Under the pieces are notes generated by a model that made no database searches, was not told the origin of the DNA, and saw nothing but the letters and a program-made list of their open reading frames with translations. Below are positions 34,875 to 43,178 of a DNA stretch of 64,000 nucleotides, in pieces. Numbering within the stretch: the first letter of the stretch is position 1; each line of letters starts with the position of its first letter. The position numbers and the translations under genes are program-made. Origin of the DNA: Pseudomonadota bacterium (GTDB lineage: Bacteria > Pseudomonadota > Gammaproteobacteria > Burkholderiales > Rhodocyclaceae); assembly GCA_018241695.1 (NCBI GenBank), contig JAFEDH010000023.1, positions 62,001-126,000 of the forward strand, written 5' to 3'.

Positions 34875-37241
34875 TCAGACGGTATGCGTGCGCCAGGGGG
34901 ATTCTTCCATCCAGCGTTCGAAATCCTGGTCGGAAACAGGTTTGCTGATCAGATACCCCTGGGCAACGTCGCAGCCCAGGCTGCGCAATGCATCGAGAAT
35001 TTCCCGGGTTTCCACTCCTTCGGCAACAACCCGGAGTCCCATGTTGTGGGCAAGGTCGATGGTGGAGCGGACGATGGTATGGTCATCGGCATGATGCACC
35101 ATGCCCATGACAAAGGATTTGTCGATTTTCAGTTCGTCGACCGGAAGTCGTTTGAGGTAGGACAGGGAAGAGTAGCCGGTGCCGAAATCATCGATGGAGA
35201 GATGAAAACCCATCTGGTGCAGCTGGTCCAGATTGGCCAGTGCATGGTGGGGATCGTCGATGATCGCGCTTTCGGTGATTTCCAGCGTGAACCATTCGGC
35301 CTGGCAGCGATGGGTTTCCAGCATTCCCTTCAGGCGTGTGGCGAGTTCCGGGTTGAGCAGATCGCGGGTGGACAGATTGACCGACAGGCTTACCATCCGT
35401 CCCGCCTGTCGCCATTGACCACATTGGGCCAGGCACCGGTCCAGCACCCAGAGGGTGATGGCCTTGATGTAACCGGTCTGCTCGGCGAAGGGGATGAACT
35501 CGAAGGGCGGGACAAAGCCGCGTTGCGGATGCTGCCAGCGCACCAGGGCTTCGGCATGGAGGGAGCCGGTGCCGGTGATGTCGATCTTGGGTTGATAGTG
35601 CATCACCAGTTGGTCCTGTTCCACGGCGGTACGCAGCTCGCCCATCAGGGACAGTCGTTCGATGTTGTTTTCCTCGAAGCGGGGATCGAATACCGCGTGA
35701 CCGGTATTGTTGCGCTTCGCCATGGAAAGCGCGATATCGGCATGGCGCAGCAGCAGGGTTGGCGTATCGCCATGAAGGGGATAGGTGACGACCCCGATAC
35801 TGGCACGCACGTCTACCGGCTGGTTGGCGATGGCGAACGGCTGCTCCAGATCCTGCAGCAGGCGGCCGGCGAGCATCGAGGCGATGTTGGCGCTTTCGTC
35901 GGGGAGGAGCATGGCGAATTCGTCACCCCCCAGGCGTGCCACGGTATCGGCCTTGCGGCGGATCGTCCGTTGCAGGCGGGAGGCGACCTCACGCAGCAGA
36001 ATGTCGCCATTGGCGTGCCCCAGCGCGTCATTGACCAGGCGAAACCGGTCCAGGTTGAGCAGCAGAATGGCGAGCGTCTGGTTACGACGGCTTGCAATGG
36101 CAATCGCCTGCTGCAGACGGTCATTGAACAGAAGGCGGTTGGGCAGGTGGGTGAGTGAATCGCGGTAGGCCAGTTCGGTGATCCTGGCTTCGCGGCTGGC
36201 AATACCCTCCCGCATATGGTCGAGCGCAACGGCAAGATCTCCGATCTCGTCCTTGCGGGGGGTGATCGGTATGGGGGCGTAGTCACCACCCTCGATGCGT
36301 CGGGCCGCACCGGCCAGATCCGCCACGGGCCGGGCGATGGTACGGGCGATCGCCACGCTGCCGATCATGGCGATGGCGATGCCCAGCAGGGATAACAGCA
36401 GGGCGTTACGCACCATATCGTGAATGGGAGCGATCGCTTCCCGTTCCGATTTCTGCAGTACGGCAATCACGACTTCTTCATTATGGGTGGACTGACGGGC
36501 CACCAGGGTGAGGTAGTCCCCGCTTTCGTCACCACTTTTCAGGGAGAAGGGAAGGATTGCAGTACCGTTACCGATGGCCTGGATGAGCGGCTGCTGGTGG
36601 GAAGCCGGCAGACTGCTCGCGCACATCTTCCACAATCCTTCTCCATGGCGGCTGAGAAAAGAGACCTGGAGACCGGTGAGACTGCTCAGGCCCTGCACGG
36701 TTTTTTCGTCAATGGCGAAGCCCATCACCACCCAGGCGATCGGAATCGGTGCGAGTACCGGCACGACTACCAGCTGATAAAGCCTGCCATCCAGTGTGGC
36801 GATGGCGGAGGACTGGCCCTGACGCTCGGCTTCGCCCAGGAGGTGCGGCAGAAAGAACGGCAGATCGATCCGCCGGGTCTGCAGGGTGTCGGCGATGATT
36901 TTCTGCTCGGTGTTGACCAGCATCATCAGTTGGGCATCGATCCGGGCGCCGTGATTGGTCAGCGCGGAAGTGATGGTGCCCCGGTCTCCGGTGGCGATCG
37001 CCTGGCGGAAGGCAAAGTCGGCGGCAAGTACGCGTGCACCCTGGGTGAGCTGGATCACGTTCTGCGTTACCGAATGATGGAAGATCCGGTCGCCGATTTT
37101 CAGCTGATCCGCAACATTCTGGCGCGCACTGCTGGCGCCCACGGTTTCGAGTGTGATCCAGTTGGCAACACCGAGCGCGGCCAGCAGAAACACGAAGAAA
37201 AGGACGATGTGGTTTTCCAGTGGCCTGAGTTTGAGCATCAC
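34875..37241 (-). CDS. membrane GGDEF-EAL protein (c-di-GMP phosphodiesterase, perhaps bifunctional)
   Basis: 788 residues. An N-terminal helix (about 13-33), a periplasmic sensor region to about 275 and a second helix lead into HAMP (IARPVADLAGAARRIEGGDY), then GGDEF (about 350-510) and EAL (about 530-780). The EAL domain looks complete: EALVRW, EITES, DDFGTGYSSLSY, KIDKSFV, EGVET. The GGDEF signature is present (RLGGDEFAM), but the upstream metal-binding motif reads LNLDRF rather than DLDxF, so cyclase activity may be lost. Likely degrades c-di-GMP in response to a periplasmic signal. Follows the cupredoxin-like gene by six bases. Confidence 0.93.
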   Translation of the reverse strand: MMLKLRPLENHIVLFFVFLLAALGVANWITLETVGASSARQNVADQLKIGDRIFHHSVTQNVIQLTQGARVLAADFAFRQAIATGDRGTITSALTNHGARIDAQLMMLVNTEQKIIADTLQTRRIDLPFFLPHLLGEAERQGQSSAIATLDGRLYQLVVVPVLAPIPIAWVVMGFAIDEKTVQGLSSLTGLQVSFLSRHGEGLWKMCASSLPASHQQPLIQAIGNGTAILPFSLKSGDESGDYLTLVARQSTHNEEVVIAVLQKSEREAIAPIHDMVRNALLLSLLGIAIAMIGSVAIARTIARPVADLAGAARRIEGGDYAPIPITPRKDEIGDLAVALDHMREGIASREARITELAYRDSLTHLPNRLLFNDRLQQAIAIASRRNQTLAILLLNLDRFRLVNDALGHANGDILLREVASRLQRTIRRKADTVARLGGDEFAMLLPDESANIASMLAGRLLQDLEQPFAIANQPVDVRASIGVVTYPLHGDTPTLLLRHADIALSMAKRNNTGHAVFDPRFEENNIERLSLMGELRTAVEQDQLVMHYQPKIDITGTGSLHAEALVRWQHPQRGFVPPFEFIPFAEQTGYIKAITLWVLDRCLAQCGQWRQAGRMVSLSVNLSTRDLLNPELATRLKGMLETHRCQAEWFTLEITESAIIDDPHHALANLDQLHQMGFHLSIDDFGTGYSSLSYLKRLPVDELKIDKSFVMGMVHHADDHTIVRSTIDLAHNMGLRVVAEGVETREILDALRSLGCDVAQGYLISKPVSDQDFERWMEESPWRTHTV

Positions 37242-37247
37242 GGCGAT

Positions 37248-37856
37248 TCAGGGCTTGGTGTCGAGCCGTATCTTGAGCAGAGGGGAGCCAGAGCGCAGGA
37301 TGCGTACGAAGTCGCCCTTGGCAGCCTGCCGGTAATGCCAGGCATGAACCTCGTATTCGCCGTCAGGCAAGTTTTCCAGATGTGCCATTCCGCTAGCATC
37401 GGTCTTGCCGAACCATGGGGTATCCACCACCTGGACATAGGCGATCATCTGGTCGTGGATGTTGCAGCCGAGCACGACCAGCCCGGCTTTGTCGAAGATC
37501 ACCGGCTTGGCCGGCCGGCCCGAATAGAGCTTGAGCTCGAAGGTTTTGGCCGGCGAGAAGGAATAGACCTGATGGCGGATGTTGTCCTTGTTCGGAAAGT
37601 GCACCGCTGTCCCGGTACGGATCACCGAAACGAGGGGGACAAACTGGCGCTGGATCTGGTCGATCGTGGCCGATGCTTCCTGAAAAGCGGGTACTTTCCC
37701 GCTCCGGGGCAGGGCATATACCACGCCATCGACCAGTGGAGCGCCGTTGCTGTCGCGGAGTTCCACATTGAGGGTGGCAGCACTGCCTGGCAAGGCCAAT
37801 ACGGAGGCGGCACACCAGGCGAATGTGGCGATCCGGCGGAAGAGAAATTGCATCAT
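37248..37856 (-). CDS. periplasmic cupredoxin-like (methylamine-utilization-type) protein
   Basis: 202 residues with a signal peptide ending around SAATLNV. A beta-rich body has HFPNKDNIRHQVYSFS and VLGCNIHDQMIAYV: the His, Cys, His and Met are spaced as type 1 copper ligands. The C-terminal part (ASGMAHLENLPDGEYEVHAWHY) looks like a carboxypeptidase-regulatory-type beta sandwich. Such proteins are often named methylamine utilization protein, but no mau genes are nearby. Start overlaps the globin stop (ATGA) and the GGDEF-EAL gene follows at once, so the three form an operon. It may bring a copper redox signal to the sensor; that is inference. Confidence 0.8.
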   Translation of the reverse strand: MMQFLFRRIATFAWCAASVLALPGSAATLNVELRDSNGAPLVDGVVYALPRSGKVPAFQEASATIDQIQRQFVPLVSVIRTGTAVHFPNKDNIRHQVYSFSPAKTFELKLYSGRPAKPVIFDKAGLVVLGCNIHDQMIAYVQVVDTPWFGKTDASGMAHLENLPDGEYEVHAWHYRQAAKGDFVRILRSGSPLLKIRLDTKP

Positions 37857-38374
37857 GGGGCAACGATGTCCTGTTTCATGGGTGCGAGCAGCCTCAGTAA
37901 TTCACCCTTCTCACGGGTACCGACGCCGGCGGCATCGAGATTGGATTTCAGGATCGCCACGAAGGCATCGAACTCGTGCCCGGTAATGCCCAGCCCGGCG
38001 TGGATTTCACGGATGGAGTCGTCCTGGTAAACACAGCCGCCTCCCGTATGGGCGCAGACGAAGAGAGTGATCCGGTCGGCCAGCCTGGACAGGTTGACGT
38101 TCTTGAAGGTGTGGTTCAGCTCCGGGTTCGCGGCCACGGTGGCGAGGGTTTTGCCCATCACCGCACGTACCGCGGGTTCACCCCCCAGTCGCTGGTACAG
38201 CGAAGTATCCTCGGCGCGACCGGCTGCGGGCAGCAGCAGGAGAAGGGCGGCGAGCGGCAACAGCAGGCGCACGAGGAAAAGAGACGACACGGAAATCCGG
38301 CGAGGGTCAGACGGGCGCTGAGAGAATGCCAAGCATATCCGGAATCGCCTGTCCGGAAAAAGAAAAATTGGCAT
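37853..38374 (-). CDS. exported or membrane-anchored group 1 truncated haemoglobin
   Basis: 173 residues. Globin part from about residue 55: SLYQRLGGEPAVRAVM, FKNVNLSRLADRITLFVCAHTGGG, and DSIREIHAGLGITGHEFDAFV, which holds the proximal His region. In front is a strong hydrophobic stretch (LFLVRLLLPLAALLLLLPAAGRAE) that reads as a signal peptide or anchor, preceded by about 30 polar residues. ATG 38374 has AAGGGA seven bases upstream; a GTG at 38290 would give a normal-length signal peptide but lacks a ribosome site. Truncated globins are usually cytoplasmic, so an exported one is unusual. Coupled to the cupredoxin-like gene. Confidence 0.85.
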   Translation of the reverse strand: MPIFLFPDRRFRICLAFSQRPSDPRRISVSSLFLVRLLLPLAALLLLLPAAGRAEDTSLYQRLGGEPAVRAVMGKTLATVAANPELNHTFKNVNLSRLADRITLFVCAHTGGGCVYQDDSIREIHAGLGITGHEFDAFVAILKSNLDAAGVGTREKGELLRLLAPMKQDIVAP

Positions 38375-38394
38375 TGGAAATTCCCTTCAATCTG

Positions 38395-38889
38395 TCAATA
38401 GGGCGTGATGGAGTCCAGGGTCAGCTGGCATGCCTGGCCGACATCGAGCACGCGCGCGGTGCGGCCTCCACCAAGCCATAGTGCGCAGCAGACGGCGAGG
38501 CTGGCGATTTCCGTATCGCTGAATTCGTGGTGCATGCGTTGCCAGAAGTCTTCGTCCGATACCAGACCCAGGTGATTGACGGCGAAGCGTTCCGCGTATT
38601 CGATGGCCAGCTTTTCCCGTGCGCTGTAGCCAGGCCAGTTGCGCCATTCGAGGAGATGCTCGTAGAGCGCATCATCCACGCCAAATTCCTGCGCCCGCGA
38701 CTGGCGCGCATTGCGGCAGGTGATGCAGTCGTTGGCCAGGGCGATGCGCATGCGGGCCGCTTCCAGAATGCGCATGGGCAGGCCGCTGTGAGTGTAAACG
38801 GCATTTCCGAATGCGGCGTAGCCGGCGCCAAGTTCGGGATTGAGTGTCAGCCAGTCGCTGACCGTATCGGCAATATCAAGGCGGGGCAT
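38395..38889 (-). CDS. carboxymuconolactone-decarboxylase-family (AhpD-like) protein
   Basis: 164 residues, all-helical. The CxxC with flanking residues of peroxidase-like members is present in ANDCITCRNAR, which suggests a thiol peroxidase/disulfide role rather than lactone decarboxylation. The frame is open to 39102, but ATG 38889 has AAAGGA seven bases upstream and starts MPRLDIADTV. It ends 20 bases before the globin gene on the same strand, so it could share that transcript and a role in oxidative or nitrosative stress. Its promoter should lie in the 303-base gap to its right. Confidence 0.85.
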   Translation of the reverse strand: MPRLDIADTVSDWLTLNPELGAGYAAFGNAVYTHSGLPMRILEAARMRIALANDCITCRNARQSRAQEFGVDDALYEHLLEWRNWPGYSAREKLAIEYAERFAVNHLGLVSDEDFWQRMHHEFSDTEIASLAVCCALWLGGGRTARVLDVGQACQLTLDSITPY

Positions 38890-39069
38890 GGAAATCCTTT
38901 CAGGGATGCGCGGGAAGAAAGAGTACGGTGCAGTGTAGCGTTTCCCGGTGGGGTTGCATGCCTTCACTGCGGTAATGAAATTTTTCGATCTCGTGATGCT
39001 TCGGCGAATGCACCGGCCCGGCAAGGCGATCTCGGATCGCATTCGGTATCCTTGCGGTTCTTTCTGACA

Positions 39070-39098
39070 TTGACAAACCAACATGCGGAACGTGTAAG
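39070..39098 (+). promoter_or_regulatory. candidate sigma-70 promoter of comEC
   Basis: TTGACA (39070-39075, perfect), 17-base spacer, TGTAAG (39093-39098, four of six). It would start transcription near 39105, about 90 bases before the comEC ATG. The rest of the 303-base gap (38890-39192) holds no gene that I can support. Confidence 0.5.
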
Positions 39099-39108
39099 GC
39101 ACGTTCCG
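39086..39108. promoter_or_regulatory. palindromic operator candidate over the comEC promoter
   Basis: CGGAACGTG (39086-39094), TAAGG, CACGTTCCG (39100-39108): perfect 9-bp inverted repeat. The -10 box lies in its centre and there is no T run on either side, so a repressor-binding site is more likely than a terminator. I do not recognise the regulator. Confidence 0.45.
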
Positions 39109-39192
39109 GGTACGCTCGAACCGGGCGAGGTTTTTCGGGGTTTCCGTCGGGGATGACCGGGGGAACCCTCAACATTTTCATTCTTCGTTTCC

Positions 39193-41532
39193 ATGGTTCC
39201 CTGGATTCTTTTCTTCGCATTGGCTACCGGCTGGGTGCAATGGCAGGCCGAGCTACCGTCACCGGTGACATTCGCCGTATGCGCGGTGCTGGGGATCGTC
39301 ACCCAGGCAGGCTGGTGGTATCGGCGCGGGTACTGGGTGGCTCTGGTGGGGGCATTCCTGCTCGGCATTGCCTGGGCCGGATGGATGGCCCAGTGGCGCC
39401 TCGAGGATGGTCTTGCGGATGCGCTGGAGGGCCGTGATCTTCAGATCGTCGGTGTCATCGACGATCTGCCGCAGCGTTTCGAAAATGGCTGGCGCTTCGA
39501 TTTTCATCCTGAATCGGCGCCGGCCCCCTTGCCGGAAAAGATCTCCCTGGCCTGGTATCGCGGCTTTCGCGTCCAGGACGATCCCGCAACCTCGCTGCCA
39601 CCCGCGATCCGGGCCGGGGAACGCTGGCGCCTCACGGTACGCATCAAGAAGCCGCATGGCAATGCCAACCCGGAAGGGTTCGACTACGAAGGCTGGCTCT
39701 TCGAGCGTGGCGTGCGGGCGACCGGCTATGTACGGTCCAGCGACGCTAACCAGCGCCTCGATACGTTCGTGCCGGGTGTGGCCACCTTCGTCGCCCGCCT
39801 GCGGCAGAACATCCGCGACCGCGCCCTGGCCCGCCTGGGCGATCGACCCTATGCGGGAATCCTCGTTGCGCTCGCGGTGGGGGATCAGCAGGCCATCGAC
39901 AACCGCCTCTGGAGCGTGTTCTCCCGCACCGGGCTGACCCATCTGATGAGTATTTCCGGCCTGCACATCACTCTGGTGGCGGGTCTGGGCTACGGGCTGG
40001 TCAATTTTCTCTGGCGCCGCTCCCGACACCTGTCCCTGCGTCTGCCCGCCCAGCAGGCGGCGGCGCTGGCGGGAGCGCTCACGGCGCTGGGTTATTGCCT
40101 TCTGGCCGGCTTCGCCGTGCCGGCCCAGCGTACCCTCTATATGCTGAGCGTGGCCGCGGCGGCCCTGTGGCTGCGGCGCGAGCTGCCCGCGCGCAAGGTG
40201 CTGGCGGCGGCCCTGTTCGTGGTGCTGGTGTTTGATCCCTGGGCCATGATTTCGGCAGGATTCTGGCTTTCCTTCAGTGCGGTTTCACTGCTTTTCCTGA
40301 TCGGCAGCGGGCGCATCGCTCCAGCCCACTGGCTGCGTGAATGGGGGCGCGCCCAGTGGGCGATGAGCATTGGCCTGCTGCCCTTGCTGCTGGCTCTTTT
40401 CCAGCAGTTTTCCCTTGTTTCGCCCCTGGCCAACGCGGTGGCGATTCCACTGGTGAGTTTTGTCATCACCCCGCTGGTGCTGCTCGGCGCGATACCGGGG
40501 CTCGAATTCCTGCTGTTGCCGGCGCACGGGATCACAGCGTGGCTGATGGCGCTGGTTGACGTGCTGGCCGCATCACCGCTGGCCACGTGGCAGCAGCACG
40601 CTCCACCGGCCTGGGCGGTGCTTGTGGCGGTGGCCGGGATCGTCTGGCTGCTGTTGCCACGGGGCTTTCCCGCCCGCTGGATGGGCGCCGTGCTATGCCT
40701 GCCCCTGTTTTTCATTCCACCGCAACGGCCCGGGTACGGTGCGGTACGGGTGGTGGTGCTGGATGTCGGTCAGGGGCTGGCGGTCCATGTTCAGACCGCT
40801 ACCCGTGATCTGTTGTTCGATACCGGGCCTGCGTTCTCGCCCGACGCCAACAGCGGCAACCGCCTGATCCTGCCCTATCTGCGCGCAGCCGGGGTGGAAC
40901 GGCTCGATGCGCTGGTGGTGAGCCATCAGGACAAGGATCATTCCGGCGGTGCCGAGTCGGTGCTGGCCGGCATACCGGTGGACGAGTTATACAGTTCCCT
41001 GCCTGCCGATCATCCGCTGCGGGCGGCGACACTGCCGCAATTCTCCTGCCATGCCGGGCAGACGTGGGAGTGGGATGGCGTGCGTTTCCAGATGCTGCAT
41101 CCGATGGCCCGAGATTACGCGAACCGCCCGCGCAAGACCAATGACATGAGCTGTGTGCTGCGTGTCGCCAGTACCGGAGCCAGCGCCCTGATCAGCGCGG
41201 ATATCGAGGCGGTGGACGAGGCGTCCCTGCTGGCGCGTGACCGGTCATCCCTGGCGGCGGATGTCCTGGTGGCGCCCCACCACGGCAGCCGTACCTCGTC
41301 TACGCCGGATTTTCTGGCAGCAGTGCACCCCCGCGATGCGGTGTTCACCGTGGGCTATCGAAACCGTTTCGGACATCCCCGAGCCGATATTCTGGCGCGC
41401 TACACAGGCATCACCCTGCATCGTAGCGACCGGGATGGCGCGGTCAGTTTCGATCTGGGCAATGCAGGCAATCCGGCAGTGGCGGTGGTGCGGGAACGCG
41501 AGCGCCGGCGGCGCTATTGGCAGGGGCATTGA
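39193..41532 (+). CDS. comEC: DNA internalization / competence protein ComEC (Rec2)
   Basis: 779 residues. N-terminal hydrophobic helices and a DUF4131-like region, then the Competence domain (LTHLMSISGLHITLVAGLGYGL at about 250), a polytopic channel, and a C-terminal metallo-beta-lactamase-like domain with VLDVGQGLAVHV and the metal motif SHQDKDHSGG (about 576-585). It is the inner-membrane channel through which single-stranded DNA enters in transformation, with a nuclease-like C-domain. No other com or pil genes are in the window. The ATG has a weak ribosome site. A palindrome overlies its likely promoter. Confidence 0.93.
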   Translation: MVPWILFFALATGWVQWQAELPSPVTFAVCAVLGIVTQAGWWYRRGYWVALVGAFLLGIAWAGWMAQWRLEDGLADALEGRDLQIVGVIDDLPQRFENGWRFDFHPESAPAPLPEKISLAWYRGFRVQDDPATSLPPAIRAGERWRLTVRIKKPHGNANPEGFDYEGWLFERGVRATGYVRSSDANQRLDTFVPGVATFVARLRQNIRDRALARLGDRPYAGILVALAVGDQQAIDNRLWSVFSRTGLTHLMSISGLHITLVAGLGYGLVNFLWRRSRHLSLRLPAQQAAALAGALTALGYCLLAGFAVPAQRTLYMLSVAAAALWLRRELPARKVLAAALFVVLVFDPWAMISAGFWLSFSAVSLLFLIGSGRIAPAHWLREWGRAQWAMSIGLLPLLLALFQQFSLVSPLANAVAIPLVSFVITPLVLLGAIPGLEFLLLPAHGITAWLMALVDVLAASPLATWQQHAPPAWAVLVAVAGIVWLLLPRGFPARWMGAVLCLPLFFIPPQRPGYGAVRVVVLDVGQGLAVHVQTATRDLLFDTGPAFSPDANSGNRLILPYLRAAGVERLDALVVSHQDKDHSGGAESVLAGIPVDELYSSLPADHPLRAATLPQFSCHAGQTWEWDGVRFQMLHPMARDYANRPRKTNDMSCVLRVASTGASALISADIEAVDEASLLARDRSSLAADVLVAPHHGSRTSSTPDFLAAVHPRDAVFTVGYRNRFGHPRADILARYTGITLHRSDRDGAVSFDLGNAGNPAVAVVRERERRRRYWQGH

Positions 41533-41624
41533 TCGAAGAGGTATCCGGTATGCCGCAGAAGTGAACCCGGATCGGGAAGAAGGGCTCTATATTCCTATCG
41601 AGCAACCGGAAAAAAGGAGAGGCA

Positions 41625-43142
41625 ATGAGCAGGAAAAATGGATGGGATGCGATTCTGGGCGAGCTTGAACGCCGCCGTACACAGAGCTGGATCATGGGAG
41701 GGGCGGAGAAAGTGGCGCGGCAGCATCAGGCAGGAAAGCTGGATGCACGTCAGCGCCTGGATCGCTTTTTCGACTCCGGCACCTTTTACGAAATTGGTGG
41801 TTTCGTCGGCACCCTGACTCCCGAAGGTAGCCCACCCGCACCGGCGGACGGTCTGGTGGCCGGATTCGGCAAGGTGGAGGGCCGGCCCGTGCTGGCGGCG
41901 GCAGAGGATTTCACGGTGCTGGGTGGCTCCATCGGCGATGGCGCCGCCGACAAGCGCTATCGCCTGACCCAGCTGGCCGCTCAGGAACGGGTGCCCCTGG
42001 TCTTCATGCTGGAAGGCGCCGGGCATCGCCTCACCAATACCCATGCCGGTCGGCGCCCCAATGATTTGCAGGGGCTGGCCGAGCTTTCCGGTCAGGTGCC
42101 CATGGTTTGTCTGGTCATGGGCGCTTCGGCCGGTCATGGCGCACTGACGGCCCCCTTGTCGGATTTCGTGGTGATGACCGCGCAGGCGGCGCTGTTCGCC
42201 GCCGGGCCACCGCTGGTGAAGGCGGCGATCGGCGAGGACGTGAGCAAGGAGGCGCTGGGCGGTCCCCAGATTCATGTCGCCGAATCCGGCGTCGCGCACA
42301 ATCTGGCGGCAGATGATGAGGAGGCGATCCTCATGGCGCGGCGCTATCTGTCGTACTTTCCGGGCAATGCCTGGTCGCAGGCACCGCATATGCATGGTCC
42401 GGATACCGGGCCACGCGATCTGGACGGCATTCTCGACCTGATCGACCCCAATCCGCGTAAGGCCTACCGGATGCGCCCGGTGCTCGAACTGCTGGTCGAT
42501 GCCGGCAGCCTGTTCGAGGTGCAGCCCCGGTTTGGCGCCTGTGTGGTGACGGCGCTGGCCCGCCTGGGCGGGCACAGCGTCGCCCTGGTCGCCAACGATC
42601 CGAGCGTGATGGCGGGCACCATCAATGCCGATGGCGCCGACAAGGTCACCCACTTTCTCGATGTCGCCGGCGCCTTTCACCTGCCGGTGATCTTCCTTGC
42701 CGATAATCCGGGTGTCATGGGGGGCACGGCGGCGGAACGCCAGGGCACCTTGCGTCATGCGGCGCGCATGTTCGCAGCCCAGCACCGCCTGCGGGTGCCC
42801 AAGCTCCATGTCACGCTGCGCAAGGCTTTCGGATTCGGCTCTTCCATCATGGCCATGAATCCTTTCGACGGGCAGACCCTGTCGCTGGCTTTTCCGGCGG
42901 TGACGCTGGGCGCCATGCCGGTGGCCAGCGTAGCGGCGACAGCCAAGCTGGATGCGGCCACCGAGGCCCGCATCGCCGCCGAACAGGCGGGAGGAGGCTA
43001 TCAGGTGGCCAATCTGCTGGGGTATGACGACGTGATCGATCCGCGCCAGCTGCGCAATGCGTTGCTGCATGGGCTGGAATTGGCGCGAGGTCGCACCGGT
43101 TCGCCCTGCGGGCCGGTGCGTTCACAAGGCATTTTGCCCTGA
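41625..43142 (+). CDS. acyl-CoA carboxylase carboxyltransferase (beta) subunit
   Basis: 505 residues. Two crotonase-like halves of the carboxyltransferase family: the first carries DGLVAGFGKVEGRPVLAAAED and RVPLVFMLEGAGHR, the second VIFLADNPGVMGGTAAERQG with the Gly-rich acyl-CoA oxyanion region. Length is normal for propionyl-, methylcrotonyl- or other acyl-CoA carboxylases, which need a biotin carboxylase/BCCP subunit; none is in the window. The CoA substrate is therefore unknown. AGGAGAGG stands four bases before the ATG. Converges with the PaaG-like gene; nearby CoA-ligase and isomerase genes suggest an acyl-CoA catabolic module. Confidence 0.85.
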   Translation: MSRKNGWDAILGELERRRTQSWIMGGAEKVARQHQAGKLDARQRLDRFFDSGTFYEIGGFVGTLTPEGSPPAPADGLVAGFGKVEGRPVLAAAEDFTVLGGSIGDGAADKRYRLTQLAAQERVPLVFMLEGAGHRLTNTHAGRRPNDLQGLAELSGQVPMVCLVMGASAGHGALTAPLSDFVVMTAQAALFAAGPPLVKAAIGEDVSKEALGGPQIHVAESGVAHNLAADDEEAILMARRYLSYFPGNAWSQAPHMHGPDTGPRDLDGILDLIDPNPRKAYRMRPVLELLVDAGSLFEVQPRFGACVVTALARLGGHSVALVANDPSVMAGTINADGADKVTHFLDVAGAFHLPVIFLADNPGVMGGTAAERQGTLRHAARMFAAQHRLRVPKLHVTLRKAFGFGSSIMAMNPFDGQTLSLAFPAVTLGAMPVASVAATAKLDAATEARIAAEQAGGGYQVANLLGYDDVIDPRQLRNALLHGLELARGRTGSPCGPVRSQGILP

Positions 43143-43178
43143 GTGTGGAGTCCGTGGCCGGGCTGTGGCGCCCCGCGC

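Noticed and set aside
34116..36158. Long plus-strand frame opposite the LLM and GGDEF-EAL genes
   Set aside because: The minus strand encodes clear enzyme motifs across the same bases; the plus frame crosses a gene boundary and shows no domain.
37248..37856. Methylamine-utilization function for the cupredoxin-like protein
   Set aside because: The name comes from similarity of a family label; no mau genes are near, so only the copper-type fold is claimed.
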